A stretch of 64,000 nucleotides of DNA, taken from an uncultured Bacteroides sp. (GTDB lineage: Bacteria > Bacteroidota > Bacteroidia > Bacteroidales > Bacteroidaceae). The DNA lies in assembly GCA_949289295.1 (NCBI GenBank), contig CASENM010000016.1:1-64000 (forward strand), in the 5' to 3' direction. Below are positions 7,671 through 17,810 of the stretch, piece by piece; positions within the stretch are counted from its first letter, which is position 1, and the number at the start of each line of letters is the position of its first letter. The position numbers and the translations under genes are program-made. A model generated the notes under the pieces. It had not been told where the DNA came from, did no database searches, and worked only from the letters and a program-made list of their open reading frames with translations.

Positions 7671-9980
7671 ATGAAGGTTGTTTCTCGTCTTTGTTTCATC
7701 TTGCCGGTACTGTTGTTGGTCTTGAGCGGATGTTCTGTAAGCAAGTTCATCCCTGAAGGCCGGTATTTGCTGGATGCGGTGAAGATAGAGTCGGACAATC
7801 GGGATGTGAGGCCTTCACAGATGAGGGGGTATGTGCGTCAGAACCCCAATGCGAAATGGTTCAGCCTGATCAAGCTTCCCATGTATATTTATGGAGCGGC
7901 CGGTACGGATTCCACAAAATGGATAAACCGTATGCTGTATAAAATGGGAGACGCTCCCCGCATTTATGATCCGGAACTGACGGAGGAAACCCGTATGCAG
8001 ATGGAGCAGGCGGTCCGCAACATGGGATATATGGGGGCACGGGTAGATACGTCGGAAGTCAGGAAAGGCAACAGGCTGAAAGTGTATTATCGGATTCATA
8101 CCGGCAAGCCTTATACGGTGGAGCTTGTCACACGTGAGATAGATGACGCCGGAGTGGGGGATTGTCTGAAAGCGGATTCCGTCCGTACGCTGCTGGCTCC
8201 CGGGATGCGGTTTGATGTGAATGTGCTCGACCAGGAACGTCAGCGGATTACCCAGTATCTTCAGAACTGGGGCTATTATCGCTTCAATAAAGATTTCATC
8301 ACTTATCAGGCCGATACGCTTCTGAATTCATACAAGGTGGGCCTGACAATGAAACTTGCACCTTATCGGAGGAGAAAAGAAGATGTTCCCGCGCCTCACA
8401 GGCAATATTATATCCGTAACGTGAATTTTATTTTCGACACCGATTTGCCGGAACTCGATCCGGAGGCTTTGAAAGGAATGGATTCTGTCCGTTCGGGCGG
8501 AGTCAGTTTCTATTATCCCGGCAAACAGTATCTTCGTCCTCAGGCCATCAGCGATTACAACCAGTTGCAGCCCGGCAGTTTGTATCGGATGCGGGATGTG
8601 CAGTCCACTTACAATGCATTGGGCCGTCTGAATATCCTGAAATATTCTAACATTCGTTTCCGTGAGGAACTTCAGGGGGACTCGGCCTATCTGGATGCGT
8701 ATGTTACGTTGAATAAGAATAAAAACCAGTCGGTTGCCTTTGAAATAGAAGGGACAAACTCAGCCGGCGATTTGGGTGCTGCGGCTTCCGTATCATATGC
8801 GCACCGGAATCTGTTCAAGGGTTCGGAGACATTTTCTGTCAAAGTGCGTGGCGCGTATGAGGCGATTACCGGTCTTGAAGGGTATGCCAACAATAATTAT
8901 ACGGAATATGGAGTGGAGGCAGGGTTGAATTTCCCGGAATTTATGTTCCCTTTCCTTTCATCTGATTTCAAGCGCCGTATACGCGCCACATCAGAAGTGA
9001 CGGTGAAATACAACTGGCAGATTCGTCCGGAATTTGAACGTACGGTAGCTTCTGCGGCATGGAGTTACCGCTGGTCAAAGCACCGTGCCACACACCGGTT
9101 CGACGTGTTCGACTTGAACTATATTTATATGCCGTATCGTTCGGAGACCTTTAATCAGTATCTGGACGAGATGGACCAGAGAAATCCCTTGTTGCGCTAC
9201 AGTTACGAAGATTTGTTTATCGTGCGTATGGGATATACCTATACGTATAACAGTTCGGGAACCACTTCTCAGGGGGTAGCCCGGAGAAACTCTTATTCGA
9301 TACGCTTCAATATCGAGGAGTCTGGCAATTTGCTTTATGCGTTTTCGAAGATTGTGAACCGGCGTCCCAAGAACGGGGAGGCCTTTCAGATGGGCAACAT
9401 TGATTTCGCCCAATATGTGAAGATGGACTTCGATTATGCCAAGAATTTCAGGATAGACGACCGCAATTCACTGGTGTTTCATGTGGGGCTGGGAGTGGCT
9501 GTGCCTTACGGAAATTCAAAAAGCCTTCCGTTTGAGAAACTTTATTTTTCCGGAGGAGCCAACAGCGTGCGGGGATGGAGTGTCCGTTCGTTGGGTCCGG
9601 GAGGTTATCGGGGTGACGAGAACAGTCTTGACTATGTGAATCATACGGGGGATATCAAGCTCGATTTGAACCTGGAATATCGTACGCATCTGTTCTGGAA
9701 ACTGAATGGGGCTGCATTCATCGATGCAGGCAATGTGTGGACTATCCGGAACAGGGAACTTCAGCCTGAAGGCCTGTTCAGGTTCGACCGGTTTTACAGG
9801 CAGCTGGCCGTAGCGTACGGATTGGGCATCCGTTTTGACCTTGATTTCTTGATTTTACGTTTCGATGGAGGCATGAAGGCCATCAATCCGATGTATACTG
9901 GGCGCGACCGATATCCGATTATTTCTCCTGATTTCAATCGGGACTTTGCGTTCCATTTTGCTGTAGGTTATCCGTTTTAA
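7671..9980 (+). CDS. tamL: TamL, lipidated BamA/TamA-type outer-membrane assembly protein
   Basis: 769 aa from the ATG at 7671. A lipoprotein signal ends in LVLSGC (Cys21), then come POTRA-like repeats (about residues 30-370, with many Gly/Tyr turns) and a C-terminal 16-strand Omp85 barrel (about 380-769). Barrel signs are alternating aromatic strands, the strand motif GGANSVRGW near 635 (the conserved VRGF/VRGW element) and a terminal aromatic strand FAFHFAVGYPF. The lipidated TamA homologue is typical of Bacteroidetes (TamL) and acts with TamB in outer-membrane biogenesis. TamB is not next to it here. A small gene follows 12 nt later. Confidence 0.9.
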   Translation: MKVVSRLCFILPVLLLVLSGCSVSKFIPEGRYLLDAVKIESDNRDVRPSQMRGYVRQNPNAKWFSLIKLPMYIYGAAGTDSTKWINRMLYKMGDAPRIYDPELTEETRMQMEQAVRNMGYMGARVDTSEVRKGNRLKVYYRIHTGKPYTVELVTREIDDAGVGDCLKADSVRTLLAPGMRFDVNVLDQERQRITQYLQNWGYYRFNKDFITYQADTLLNSYKVGLTMKLAPYRRRKEDVPAPHRQYYIRNVNFIFDTDLPELDPEALKGMDSVRSGGVSFYYPGKQYLRPQAISDYNQLQPGSLYRMRDVQSTYNALGRLNILKYSNIRFREELQGDSAYLDAYVTLNKNKNQSVAFEIEGTNSAGDLGAAASVSYAHRNLFKGSETFSVKVRGAYEAITGLEGYANNNYTEYGVEAGLNFPEFMFPFLSSDFKRRIRATSEVTVKYNWQIRPEFERTVASAAWSYRWSKHRATHRFDVFDLNYIYMPYRSETFNQYLDEMDQRNPLLRYSYEDLFIVRMGYTYTYNSSGTTSQGVARRNSYSIRFNIEESGNLLYAFSKIVNRRPKNGEAFQMGNIDFAQYVKMDFDYAKNFRIDDRNSLVFHVGLGVAVPYGNSKSLPFEKLYFSGGANSVRGWSVRSLGPGGYRGDENSLDYVNHTGDIKLDLNLEYRTHLFWKLNGAAFIDAGNVWTIRNRELQPEGLFRFDRFYRQLAVAYGLGIRFDLDFLILRFDGGMKAINPMYTGRDRYPIISPDFNRDFAFHFAVGYPF

Positions 9981-9992
9981 CTAGATGAAAAT

Positions 9993-10235
9993 ATGAATAA
10001 GTTGAAAGATTCTTATACGAAAGAAGAGGTTGATGCTCTGAAGGAGTGGTATGACAAAGCTTCGTTGCCGGCTAGTCTGCAACTGGATAAGGCCGTATTC
10101 ATACCTTCTGTCAGACTCACTGTCGACAAACTGTTCCGTCAGGCTTATCTTTGTCATGAAAACGCGAAACTGCTCGGGGGACTGCGTCTGCTTGAACAGA
10201 TTAAAGAAAAGATAGATTCTGAGCCAACTCGTTGA
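9993..10235 (+). CDS. Small Bacteroidales protein (possibly DUF6965)
   Basis: 80 aa, mostly helical and charged, starting MNKLKDSYTKEEVDALKEWY, with LPASLQLDKAVFIPSVRLTV in the middle. No signal peptide, membrane segment or metal motif. It follows tamL by 12 nt and likely shares its transcript. The pattern LQLDK-x-FIPxVRxTV resembles a small Bacteroidetes family that I believe is DUF6965; that name is from memory and weak. Function unknown. Confidence 0.65.
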   Translation: MNKLKDSYTKEEVDALKEWYDKASLPASLQLDKAVFIPSVRLTVDKLFRQAYLCHENAKLLGGLRLLEQIKEKIDSEPTR

Positions 10236-10369
10236 ATGGCGTGTCAGACCGAGCTTCCGAATGTGGCGGATGCGTATAAAAAACTCGGGTTTCTTTCATA
10301 TATCCAAAAAAAATGCGAAATTTGCAGAGATGAATTTTCTTAATACACCTTTATAAATAAATAACAATT

Positions 10370-12013
10370 ATGACAAAAAGTGCATTACAAATTGCAAGAG
10401 CTGCTTATCAGCCTAAATTGCCTAAGGCATTGAAAGGGGCTGTAAAAGTTCAGGAAGGAGAAGCTACTCATTCGGTTGCTGATGAGGAAGAAATCAAGAA
10501 ACTGTTCCCGAACACATACGGCATGCCATTGATTAAATTTGTGGAAGGAGAAAACAAAGAATTCGCTCCGATGAACGTGGGTGTCATTCTGTCTGGTGGT
10601 CAGGCTCCTGGTGGTCACAATGTGATTTCAGGTCTGTTCGACGGTGTGAAGAAACTGAATCCGGCCAACAAACTGTATGGATTCCTGATGGGTCCCGGTG
10701 GTCTCGTTGACCATAAATACGTTGAACTGACAGCTGACATCATCGATGAATACCGTAATACTGGTGGATTCGATATCATCGGTTCAGGACGTACAAAACT
10801 GGAAAAGGTAGATCAGTTCGAAAAAGGATATGAAATTCTGAAGGAGTTGGGCATTAAGGCGGTGGTAATCATCGGCGGTGACGACTCGAATACCAACGCG
10901 TGTGTGCTGGCCGAATATTATGCTGCCAAGAATTATGGCATTCAGGTAATCGGTTGCCCCAAGACTATTGACGGTGACTTGAAGAACGAGATGATCGAGA
11001 CTTCATTTGGTTTCGATACTGCCTGCAAGACTTATTCTGAAGTGATCGGCAACATCGAACGCGACTGTAACTCTGCACGTAAATACTGGCATTTCATCAA
11101 GCTGATGGGACGTTCTGCTTCTCATATCGCATTGGAATGTGCTTTGCAGGTTCAGCCGAACATCTGTCTGATTTCTGAAGAGGTTGAGGCAAAGAACATG
11201 TCATTGGATGATGTCGTTACTTATATTGCCAACGCGGTGGCTGCACGTGCGGCCGATGGAAACAACTTCGGTACGGTGCTGATTCCGGAAGGTTTGATTG
11301 AGTTTATCCCGGCAATGAAGAAACTGATTGCTGAGCTGAACGACTTCCTGGCCGCTCATGCTGATGAATATGCGGCTGTTGAAGCAAACAAACAGCGTGA
11401 ATATATTATCAATCATCTGACTGCTGACAACGCTGCCGTTTACGCTTCTCTGCCGGAAGGTGTAGCCCGTCAGCTGACTCTTGACCGTGACCCGCACGGA
11501 AATGTTCAGGTTTCTCTGATTGAAACAGAAAAGTTGTTGTCTGAAATGGTAGGCAAGAAGTTGGCTGCATGGAAGGCAGAAGGTAAGTATGTAGGCAAGT
11601 TCTCTGCACAGCATCACTTCTTCGGCTACGAAGGACGTTGCGCTGCTCCGTCGAACTTTGATGCAGACTATTGCTATGCGCTGGGTTATACGGCTTCTAT
11701 GCTGATCGCTAACGGAAAGACTGGCTATATGTCGTCTGTACGCAATCTGACTGCTCCTGCAGAAGAATGGATTGCCGGTGGTGTGCCTATTACGATGATG
11801 ATGAACATGGAACGTCGTCACGGCGAAATGAAACCGGTTATCCAGAAGGCTCTGGTAGAGCTCGACAGTGCTCCGTTCAAGGCATTTGCTGCAGCACGCG
11901 AGACTTGGGCGAAGGAAACATGCTATGTATATCCGGGTCCGATCCAATATTTCGGTCCTACTGAAGTTTGCGATCAGACTACCAAGACTCTTCAGTTGGA
12001 ACAGGCAAAATAA
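10370..12013 (+). CDS. pfp: Pyrophosphate--fructose 6-phosphate 1-phosphotransferase
   Basis: PPi-dependent phosphofructokinase, a reversible glycolytic enzyme that uses pyrophosphate instead of ATP. The 547-aa length matches the long (beta-clade) PFP type. N-terminal [15 protein letters not shown] (about 72-86) binds the phosphate donor. GGDD at 169-172 carries the Asp that excludes ATP, where ATP-PFKs have [12 protein letters not shown] from residue 197 holds the catalytic Asp and the Lys typical of PPi enzymes. The start ATG is preceded by a near-match -7 box GAAATTTG at 10317-10324 (one mismatch). The gene stands alone and ends in a strong terminator. Confidence 0.95.
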   Translation: MTKSALQIARAAYQPKLPKALKGAVKVQEGEATHSVADEEEIKKLFPNTYGMPLIKFVEGENKEFAPMNVGVILSGGQAPGGHNVISGLFDGVKKLNPANKLYGFLMGPGGLVDHKYVELTADIIDEYRNTGGFDIIGSGRTKLEKVDQFEKGYEILKELGIKAVVIIGGDDSNTNACVLAEYYAAKNYGIQVIGCPKTIDGDLKNEMIETSFGFDTACKTYSEVIGNIERDCNSARKYWHFIKLMGRSASHIALECALQVQPNICLISEEVEAKNMSLDDVVTYIANAVAARAADGNNFGTVLIPEGLIEFIPAMKKLIAELNDFLAAHADEYAAVEANKQREYIINHLTADNAAVYASLPEGVARQLTLDRDPHGNVQVSLIETEKLLSEMVGKKLAAWKAEGKYVGKFSAQHHFFGYEGRCAAPSNFDADYCYALGYTASMLIANGKTGYMSSVRNLTAPAEEWIAGGVPITMMMNMERRHGEMKPVIQKALVELDSAPFKAFAAARETWAKETCYVYPGPIQYFGPTEVCDQTTKTLQLEQAK

Positions 12014-12044
12014 TGGTTCATCCATTTGTTTTATAATGTGATAG

Positions 12045-12109
12045 GAGCGTGTCAGGAATACTTCCTTTTGTGAATGAATCAAAAGTGAGGTTCTGGCACG
12101 TTCTTTTTT
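12045..12109 (+). terminator. Intrinsic terminator after pfp
   Basis: A long stem pairs GAGCGTGTCAGGAA (12045-12058) with TTCTGGCACGTTC (12091-12103), including two G-U pairs and one bulge, followed by six T residues. It lies just beyond the pfp stop. Confidence 0.8.
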
Positions 12110-12175
12110 GGAACAGGGTTTTAAATGTTAATCTGTTTTTGAGGACATTCCCTTTTATTTAAATTGATATAAACT

Positions 12176-13108
12176 ATGGCTAAAGAACCGCCCATAATGG
12201 TGGTGGACAAATCGGAAAAGACTTCTCCACGCAGACGCGCGGCCGGAAAGGCATCTGTTTCAAGGCGGAATCCTTCCACGAGAAAACGCTCTCAGGGAAA
12301 ACGGAAAAACAAGAAGAAGCTGATGCGCCGGTGGAGTGTTCCTTCGTGGGGATATTATATATTCATGGGGGTGGTGGCTGTAGTTTTTCTTTTAGGTTTC
12401 TATTATTTTTTCATCAGGCCTTATTCTTACCGTTGGAAACCATGTTACGGTACGAAAGCATACGGGGTTTGTCTGCCTTATGGCTTTAGTGTGCACGGTT
12501 TCGACATCTCTCACCATCAGGGGAATATTGATTGGGATGAGCTTCAGAAGCTTCAGAAATCTCCGTTCCCTGTCCGTTTTGTCTTTCTTAAAGCATCTGA
12601 GGGGGGTGATTTCAGTGATACGGCTTTTGTCCGTAATTTCGATGAAGCTCGCAGGCATGGCTTTATCCGTGGCGCCTATCATTTCTATAATCCTAAAACG
12701 GATGCTCTGCGTCAGGCCGATTTCTTTATCCGCTCGGTGGATTTGCAGCCGGGCGACTTGCCTCCTGTTCTCGACATTGAGGTGAAAGGGGAGAATGAGG
12801 AGAAGTTGCGTCATGACCTTTCACTTTGGCTTCACCGCATTGAAGATCATTATAAAGTGAAGCCGATTCTCTACACTTCCTATAAGTTCAAGACACGTTA
12901 TCTGAACGATTCTCTTTTCAATACCTATCCATACTGGATTGCTCATTACTATGTGGATTCGGTGGAGTATAAAGGTTCGTGGAGTTTCTGGCAGCATACG
13001 GATGTGGGCAAACTTCCGGGAATTCAGGAGGACGTGGACTTGAATGTGTTCAACGGTTCTTTGGAAGAGCTCCGGCGGCTTACGATACCTTTTTTAAATG
13101 AAGAATGA
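12176..13108 (+). CDS. Membrane-anchored GH25 muramidase (lysozyme)
   Basis: 310 aa. A very basic, Ser/Arg/Lys-rich cytoplasmic tail (1-52) is followed by one transmembrane helix (about 57-82) and a GH25 catalytic domain (about 103-305). The domain opens with FDISHHQGNIDW, contains the DxE signature in PPVLDIEVKG, and has GAYHFYNP and WQHTDVGKLPGI strands. The Asp/Glu pair cleaves the MurNAc-GlcNAc beta-1,4 bond of peptidoglycan. Because the domain follows a helix and not a cleavable signal, it should be tethered to the periplasmic face of the inner membrane. Convergent with clpB, with a shared hairpin between them. Confidence 0.9.
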   Translation: MAKEPPIMVVDKSEKTSPRRRAAGKASVSRRNPSTRKRSQGKRKNKKKLMRRWSVPSWGYYIFMGVVAVVFLLGFYYFFIRPYSYRWKPCYGTKAYGVCLPYGFSVHGFDISHHQGNIDWDELQKLQKSPFPVRFVFLKASEGGDFSDTAFVRNFDEARRHGFIRGAYHFYNPKTDALRQADFFIRSVDLQPGDLPPVLDIEVKGENEEKLRHDLSLWLHRIEDHYKVKPILYTSYKFKTRYLNDSLFNTYPYWIAHYYVDSVEYKGSWSFWQHTDVGKLPGIQEDVDLNVFNGSLEELRRLTIPFLNEE

Positions 13109-13168
13109 AGAATAAAGAATGAAGGATCTTTTCCTCACTCTTCATTCCTCATTCTTCATTCTTCATTC
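13098..13168. terminator. Bidirectional hairpin of ATGAAGAAT repeats between convergent genes
   Basis: Tandem ATGAAGA/ATGAAGAAT words on the left (13098-13125) are complemented by ATTCTTCAT words on the right (13140-13168), forming a long A/T-rich hairpin between the GH25 and clpB stops. It probably ends transcription both ways. Its left arm overlaps the last codons of the muramidase gene. Confidence 0.55.
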
Positions 13169-13174
13169 AATAAG

Positions 13175-15763
13175 TCAGTTTCTGAACTTCAGTCCATCGG
13201 CGTTGCGCTCCACCACGATGGGTTTCGTGCGGTCGACTTCCTGTGCCAGCAGCTTCTTCGACAAGTCGTTGAGCAGGTAACGCTGGATGGCACGTTTCAC
13301 GGGACGTGCGCCGAACTCCGGATCGAATCCGGCGGTGGCCAGGAACTCAACGGCCTCGTCGGTCATCTGTAAGGTGACACCGTTGTCGGCAAGCATCTTC
13401 TGTATGCCGTTAATCTGCAGGCGTACAATCTGTTTGATCTGATCCTTGTCCAGCGGCTGGAACATGATGATTTCGTCGATTCGGTTCAGGAACTCCGGAC
13501 GGATGGTCTTTTTCAGCATTTCCATCACCTCTTTCCTGGTCTCTTCTACAATCCGGTCGTGGTTCTGGTCGTTGATTTTCTCGAACTGGCTTTGGATGTA
13601 TGAGCTTCCCAGATTGGAGGTCATGATGATGATGGTGTTCTTGAAGTTCACCGTACGGCCCTTGTTGTCGGTCAGACGTCCGTCGTCCAATACCTGCAGC
13701 AGGATGTTGAACACGTCCGGATGGGCCTTTTCGATCTCATCGAAGAGCACTACCGAATACGGTTTCCTGCGCACGGCTTCCGTCAGCTGGCCGCCCTCAT
13801 CGTAGCCTACGTATCCCGGAGGCGCACCGATCAGGCGGGAGACGGTATGCTTTTCCTGATACTCGCTCATGTCGATACGCGTCATCAGTGTCTCGTCATC
13901 GAACAGGTATTCGGCAAGGGCCTTGGCCAGCTCAGTTTTACCCACACCGGTGGTGCCGAGAAAGATGAACGAGCCGATAGGTCGTTTCGGGTCCTGAAGT
14001 CCTGCACGGCTCCGGCGTACGGCATCCGCCACGGCTTCGATGGCCTCGTCCTGACCGATGACCCGCTTGTGCAGCTCGTCCTCCAGATGGAGCAGCTTGT
14101 CGCGCTCGCTCTGCAGCATCTTGCTTACCGGTATTCCCGTCCAGCGCGATACTACGTCGGCAATGTCCTCGGCGGTGACTTCCTCCTTGATCATGGCATT
14201 GTCGCCCTGCTTTCTCTTCAGGTCCTCCTGGATACTCTTGATTTCATTCTCGAGTGCCTGGAGCTTTCCGTAACGGATTTCGGCCACTTTCCCGTAATCG
14301 CCTTCCCGTTCCGCGCGGTCGGCTTCGAATTTCAGTTGCTCAATCTCCTTCTTGTTCTGCTGTATCTTGTTCACCAGTTCCTTCTCACTCTGCCATTTGG
14401 CCTTGTATGAAGTCTCCTGTTCCTTCAGTTCGGCGATTTCCTTGTTCAGCTGTGCCAGCTTGGCCTCGTCCTTTTCCCGTTTGATGGCCTCGCGTTCAAT
14501 CTCCAATTGTTTCAGGCGGCGTTCTATCTCGTCCAGCTCTTCCGGAAGCGAGTCGCGTTCCATACGGAGCTTGGCAGCCGCCTCGTCCATCAGGTCGATG
14601 GCCTTGTCCGGCAGGAAACGGTCGGTGATGTAGCGGTTGCTCAGTTCCACCGCGGCAATGATGGCCTCGTCCTTGATACGCACCTGATGGTGGTTCTCGT
14701 AGCGTTCCTTCAGGCCCCGCAGGATGGAGATGGAGCTTGCCGTATCCGGTTCGTCCACCATGACGGTCTGGAAACGGCGTTCAAGTGCCTTGTCCTTCTC
14801 GAAATACTTCTGGTATTCGTCGAGGGTGGTGGCGCCGATGCTTCTCAGCTCGCCGCGTGCCAGGGCCGGTTTCAGGATGTTGGCCGCGTCCATCGCGCCT
14901 TCGCCCTTTCCGGCACCCACCAGCGTATGGATCTCGTCGATGAAGAGGATGATGTTCCCTTCCGACTTCTTCACTTCGTTGACAACCGATTTCAGACGTT
15001 CCTCAAATTCGCCCTTGTATTTCGCGCCGGCCACCAGCGCGCCCATGTCCAGTGAGTAGAGCTGTTTGTTCTTCAGGTTCTCCGGCACGTCACCGCGAAG
15101 GATACGTTGCGCCAGTCCCTCTACGATGGCCGTCTTTCCCGTACCCGGCTCACCGATCAGAATCGGGTTGTTTTTCGTACGGCGGCTCAGAATCTGGAGT
15201 ACACGGCGGATTTCTTCGTCACGGCCGATGACCGGGTCCAGTTTCCCGTTGCGTGCCGCTTCAATCAGATTGATGGCATATTTGTTCAGCGACTGGTAGG
15301 TGTCTTCGCTGGATTGCGAAGTCACGTTCTGTCCTTGTCTCAGTTCGTTGATGGCTGCACGAAGATCCTTGTCTGTCAGTCCGGCATCTTTCAATATCGT
15401 GGCCACTGTGCTTTTCACGTTCAGCAACGCGAGAAGCAAGGCCTCCAGCGATACATACTCGTCGCCCATCTGCTTGGAGTAGTCCACGGCTTTCTGCAGC
15501 ACTTCGTTCGTGTCACGGCTCAGATAGGGTTCCCCTCCCGAGACTTTCGGCAAGGAGGCGATCAGCTTGTCGAGTACCGTTTCAATTTGCTGGCCGTTGA
15601 TGCCGAGTTTCTGGAAGATGAAGTTCGTCACGTTTTCTCCCACTCTCAGCACTCCTGCCATCAAATGCTCGGGCTCGATGGCTTGCTGTCCGCGGTTCTG
15701 TACCAGATTCACCGCTTCCTGCACCGCCTCTTGCGATTTGATTGTAAAGTTGTTGAAGTTCAT
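13175..15763 (-). CDS. clpB: ATP-dependent disaggregase ClpB
   Basis: 862-aa AAA+ unfoldase of the HSP100 class that rescues aggregated proteins with DnaK. Order: Clp N-domain (1-145), first AAA+ module with Walker A GEPGTGKT at 204-211 and Walker B ILFIDEIH, the long coiled-coil M-domain (about 405-525, dense in Glu/Lys/Arg), and a second AAA+ module with GTTGVGKT near 605 and [14 protein letters not shown]. The M-domain and length separate ClpB from ClpA/ClpC. Start at [15 protein letters not shown] 302-nt gene-free region lies upstream. No CIRCE element was seen. Confidence 0.97.
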   Translation of the reverse strand: MNFNNFTIKSQEAVQEAVNLVQNRGQQAIEPEHLMAGVLRVGENVTNFIFQKLGINGQQIETVLDKLIASLPKVSGGEPYLSRDTNEVLQKAVDYSKQMGDEYVSLEALLLALLNVKSTVATILKDAGLTDKDLRAAINELRQGQNVTSQSSEDTYQSLNKYAINLIEAARNGKLDPVIGRDEEIRRVLQILSRRTKNNPILIGEPGTGKTAIVEGLAQRILRGDVPENLKNKQLYSLDMGALVAGAKYKGEFEERLKSVVNEVKKSEGNIILFIDEIHTLVGAGKGEGAMDAANILKPALARGELRSIGATTLDEYQKYFEKDKALERRFQTVMVDEPDTASSISILRGLKERYENHHQVRIKDEAIIAAVELSNRYITDRFLPDKAIDLMDEAAAKLRMERDSLPEELDEIERRLKQLEIEREAIKREKDEAKLAQLNKEIAELKEQETSYKAKWQSEKELVNKIQQNKKEIEQLKFEADRAEREGDYGKVAEIRYGKLQALENEIKSIQEDLKRKQGDNAMIKEEVTAEDIADVVSRWTGIPVSKMLQSERDKLLHLEDELHKRVIGQDEAIEAVADAVRRSRAGLQDPKRPIGSFIFLGTTGVGKTELAKALAEYLFDDETLMTRIDMSEYQEKHTVSRLIGAPPGYVGYDEGGQLTEAVRRKPYSVVLFDEIEKAHPDVFNILLQVLDDGRLTDNKGRTVNFKNTIIIMTSNLGSSYIQSQFEKINDQNHDRIVEETRKEVMEMLKKTIRPEFLNRIDEIIMFQPLDKDQIKQIVRLQINGIQKMLADNGVTLQMTDEAVEFLATAGFDPEFGARPVKRAIQRYLLNDLSKKLLAQEVDRTKPIVVERNADGLKFRN

Positions 15764-16065
15764 AATAATCTCCTTTCTTTGTTATCCTTGTTTACTTGAT
15801 GTCTTGCAGCCCTTTTGAGGGGCTTGCCGGCATTGATTTTTTATCAAATAGTTTGCCAGCTGAAGAAAGAACAATATGTATGTCAAAATGGCAGTGTATT
15901 GAGCTGTTGGAATGAAAATATGGCAGTATCTCTGGTGGAGCAGTCTGCAGAGTATGGGGAGACTCCTGGCAGATAAGGTCTTGAATGTTTGTCATTGCGG
16001 CAGGTAAGTTTGTCCATATTGTGGAATAATCGTACCTTTACGAAGAAATAAAAATTGTAGTAGGT
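15764..16065. other. Gene-free divergent regulatory region
   Basis: This 302-nt gap separates clpB (minus) from the next operon (plus). It holds the plus-strand promoter at 16009-16040 and a small hairpin AGCCC/GGGCT at about 15812-15830 that would sit in the clpB leader. No exact minus-strand TAnnTTTG box was found. The one open frame across it (15792-15995, minus) has no coding character. Confidence 0.5.
16009..16040 (+). promoter_or_regulatory. Bacteroidetes promoter (-33/-7) for the 16.1-17.6 kb operon
   Basis: TTTG at 16009-16012, a 20-nt spacer, then TACCTTTA at 16033-16040 (TAnnTTTG with one mismatch). The spacing fits the Bacteroidetes primary sigma consensus and leaves a leader of about 20 nt before the ATG at 16066. 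Confidence 0.65.
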
Positions 16066-16644
16066 ATGGAAAAGATAAGATTTGCTCCCGTTGTGATGCT
16101 GGTGGATGCCGCATATTTGGGTAGAGTAGGGCGGGATATGGCCTCACATTTCGGACCGGTGGTAGGCCGTGAACTTCCGAAGGCTGATTTGGCTGTGTTG
16201 CTCGAATGTTTGGCTCTCGATGCGGGCATACAGGGAGGGGAGAATGAGATACAGGTGATATTTGTGTATGATGCTTTGTCGGAACGGATGGATTTCTGTG
16301 AGCCTTCCGGATTGGCGGAAGAGTTGCACGGTGTGGCTTTCAAAGGTTGCTCGGGAGAGTTTTCTCTTTACAGTTTTCAGACTTCGGGCATGGCCTCCCG
16401 CGAAGATTTGTTTATGGAAGCGTTGGAACTGCTCGGCGAATCGAAGGAGGTATCCCGGATGATAGCGGTTCCTGATGAGGAGGCATACGGGAGCAGGGTT
16501 GACAGAATGGCGGATGGTTGGAAGAAGGCGGATTGTTTGACTGTGTTTGGGATGAATCCGCCGTCAGCATCCCGGAACTATCGTTTCGAAATGATGGGCT
16601 TTGCTGTCCTGCAGTCACTGGGTATTCGTGCCGATGAACTTTAA
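16066..16644 (+). CDS. Bacteroidales hypothetical protein (possibly NYN/PIN-like)
   Basis: 192 aa, no signal peptide or membrane helix. The N-terminus VVMLVDAAYLGRVGRD, then DLAVLLECLALDAG and IQVIFVYDA, gives an Asp-rich alpha/beta layout faintly like NYN/PIN-type nucleases (hydrophobic strand ending in Asp, later strand ending in Asp). The C-terminus ends NYRFEMMGFAVLQSLGIRADEL. I do not recognise it firmly; I recall a DUF6621 label for proteins of this kind but cannot confirm it. It lies 14 nt before the LysR gene behind a shared promoter, so co-expression is likely. Confidence 0.55.
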   Translation: MEKIRFAPVVMLVDAAYLGRVGRDMASHFGPVVGRELPKADLAVLLECLALDAGIQGGENEIQVIFVYDALSERMDFCEPSGLAEELHGVAFKGCSGEFSLYSFQTSGMASREDLFMEALELLGESKEVSRMIAVPDEEAYGSRVDRMADGWKKADCLTVFGMNPPSASRNYRFEMMGFAVLQSLGIRADEL

Positions 16645-16658
16645 GCGTGGTGTGATTT

Positions 16659-17603
16659 ATGTCTGATTTCCGTCTGAAAGCATTCTATAGTGTGGCCAAG
16701 AATCTGAGTTTCACGAAAGCTTCGCAGGAGTTGTTCGTGAGCCAGCCTGCTGTGACCAGACATATACAGGAGTTGGAAAGTCTCTATCAGGTACGTCTTT
16801 TCGACCGGAAAGGCAATTCCATTTCGCTTACTGAAGCCGGGCGCTTGATGCTGGAACATTGCGAGCGGATTCTGGCGGAATACCGCAAACTGGAGTATGA
16901 CATGCATTTGCTGAACAATGAGTATGTCGGAGAGCTTCGGCTGGGTGCGAGTACCACGATTTCCCGTTATGTATTGCCTCCTGTTCTGGCGAAGTTTACG
17001 GAGCGGTTCCCCGGAATACGGGTGTCACTTATTGACATGAATTCCCGTCATATTGAAAAGGCTCTTCAGGAGCATCGCATTGATTTGGGAATGGTGGAGG
17101 GGGTGTTTCGTCTGCCTAATTTGCGGTATGAATCTTTTTTGTGTGATGAGCTGGTGCCGGTGGTGTATGCGTCCGGCCGGTGGAAAGAATGCGATGAGCT
17201 GCCGTTGGAAGAATTTGTCCGTGTTCCGCTGGTGTTGCGTGAGCGGGGGTCAGGCACGCTGGATGCCATAGAGATGGCTTTGTCTGAAAAAGGATTGAAA
17301 CTTTCTTCTTTGAATGTGCGGATGTATTTGGGCAGTACGGAAAGTATCAAGTCTTTTCTGCGTTGCAGTGACTGCATGGGCATTGTGTCGGTATTTGCCG
17401 TCGACCGCGAGCTTCGTGCCGGTGAGTTCCGGGTGGTGGAGGTGGACGGATTGCAGTTCAGGCGTCATTTTTGTTTTGTTTCGTCACAAGGTCAGGATAC
17501 GGATGTGGCACAGAATTTTATGCAGTTTGTCAATCGTTTTTTAAGTCAGGAGATGCATTGCCTTCCATTGCAGAAGGCACGTAAGTCTGCTGCCTCTGTT
17601 TAG
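16659..17603 (+). CDS. LysR-type transcriptional regulator
   Basis: 314 aa. The N-terminal winged helix-turn-helix (residues 1-60) has the signature FTKASQELFVSQPAVTRHIQ and then ESLYQVRLFDRKG. A linker helix and a two-lobed periplasmic-binding-like effector domain (about 90-300) follow, resembling the CysL/CysB side of the family. The effector and targets cannot be deduced. No transporter or metabolic gene is divergent from it, which is unusual for LysR genes; its only close partner is the unknown gene 14 nt upstream. Confidence 0.92.
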   Translation: MSDFRLKAFYSVAKNLSFTKASQELFVSQPAVTRHIQELESLYQVRLFDRKGNSISLTEAGRLMLEHCERILAEYRKLEYDMHLLNNEYVGELRLGASTTISRYVLPPVLAKFTERFPGIRVSLIDMNSRHIEKALQEHRIDLGMVEGVFRLPNLRYESFLCDELVPVVYASGRWKECDELPLEEFVRVPLVLRERGSGTLDAIEMALSEKGLKLSSLNVRMYLGSTESIKSFLRCSDCMGIVSVFAVDRELRAGEFRVVEVDGLQFRRHFCFVSSQGQDTDVAQNFMQFVNRFLSQEMHCLPLQKARKSAASV

Positions 17604-17664
17604 TTCCGGTTTTTCTGCCGGAATTTTATTCAACAAGGGAAGTTGTGTCAAAATGGTTTGAAAC

Positions 17665-17739
17665 ACGGAGGCACAGAAACACGGAGAGAATATGTTGGTG
17701 AATCAACAATATAAAAACTCCGTGTCTCTGTGCCTCCGT
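17665..17739. terminator. 22-bp near-perfect inverted repeat between convergent genes
   Basis: The arm starting ACGGAGGCACAG (17665-17686) faces the arm ending CTGTGCCTCCGT (17718-17739); the two 22-nt arms are almost exactly complementary. An inner TGTTG/CAACA pair sits in the loop and a T-run (TCTTGTTTTT) follows on the plus strand. It lies between the LysR gene and the large lipoprotein gene, so it probably works as a bidirectional terminator and belongs to a family of intergenic repeats. Confidence 0.65.
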
Positions 17740-17810
17740 ATCTTGTTTTTCAGTTATGGCACACTTTCTTCTGGTTCACCCTCCTCGGGTTTCTGACAGT
17801 CTGTCAGCGG

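Noticed and set aside
10236-10343. 35-codon ORF immediately after the small gene following tamL (TGAATG junction)
   Set aside because: It covers the likely pfp promoter region and has no convincing protein character; the junction may be chance.
15792-15995. 67-aa minus-strand frame upstream of clpB
   Set aside because: It occupies the clpB leader and promoter region and shows no coding character.
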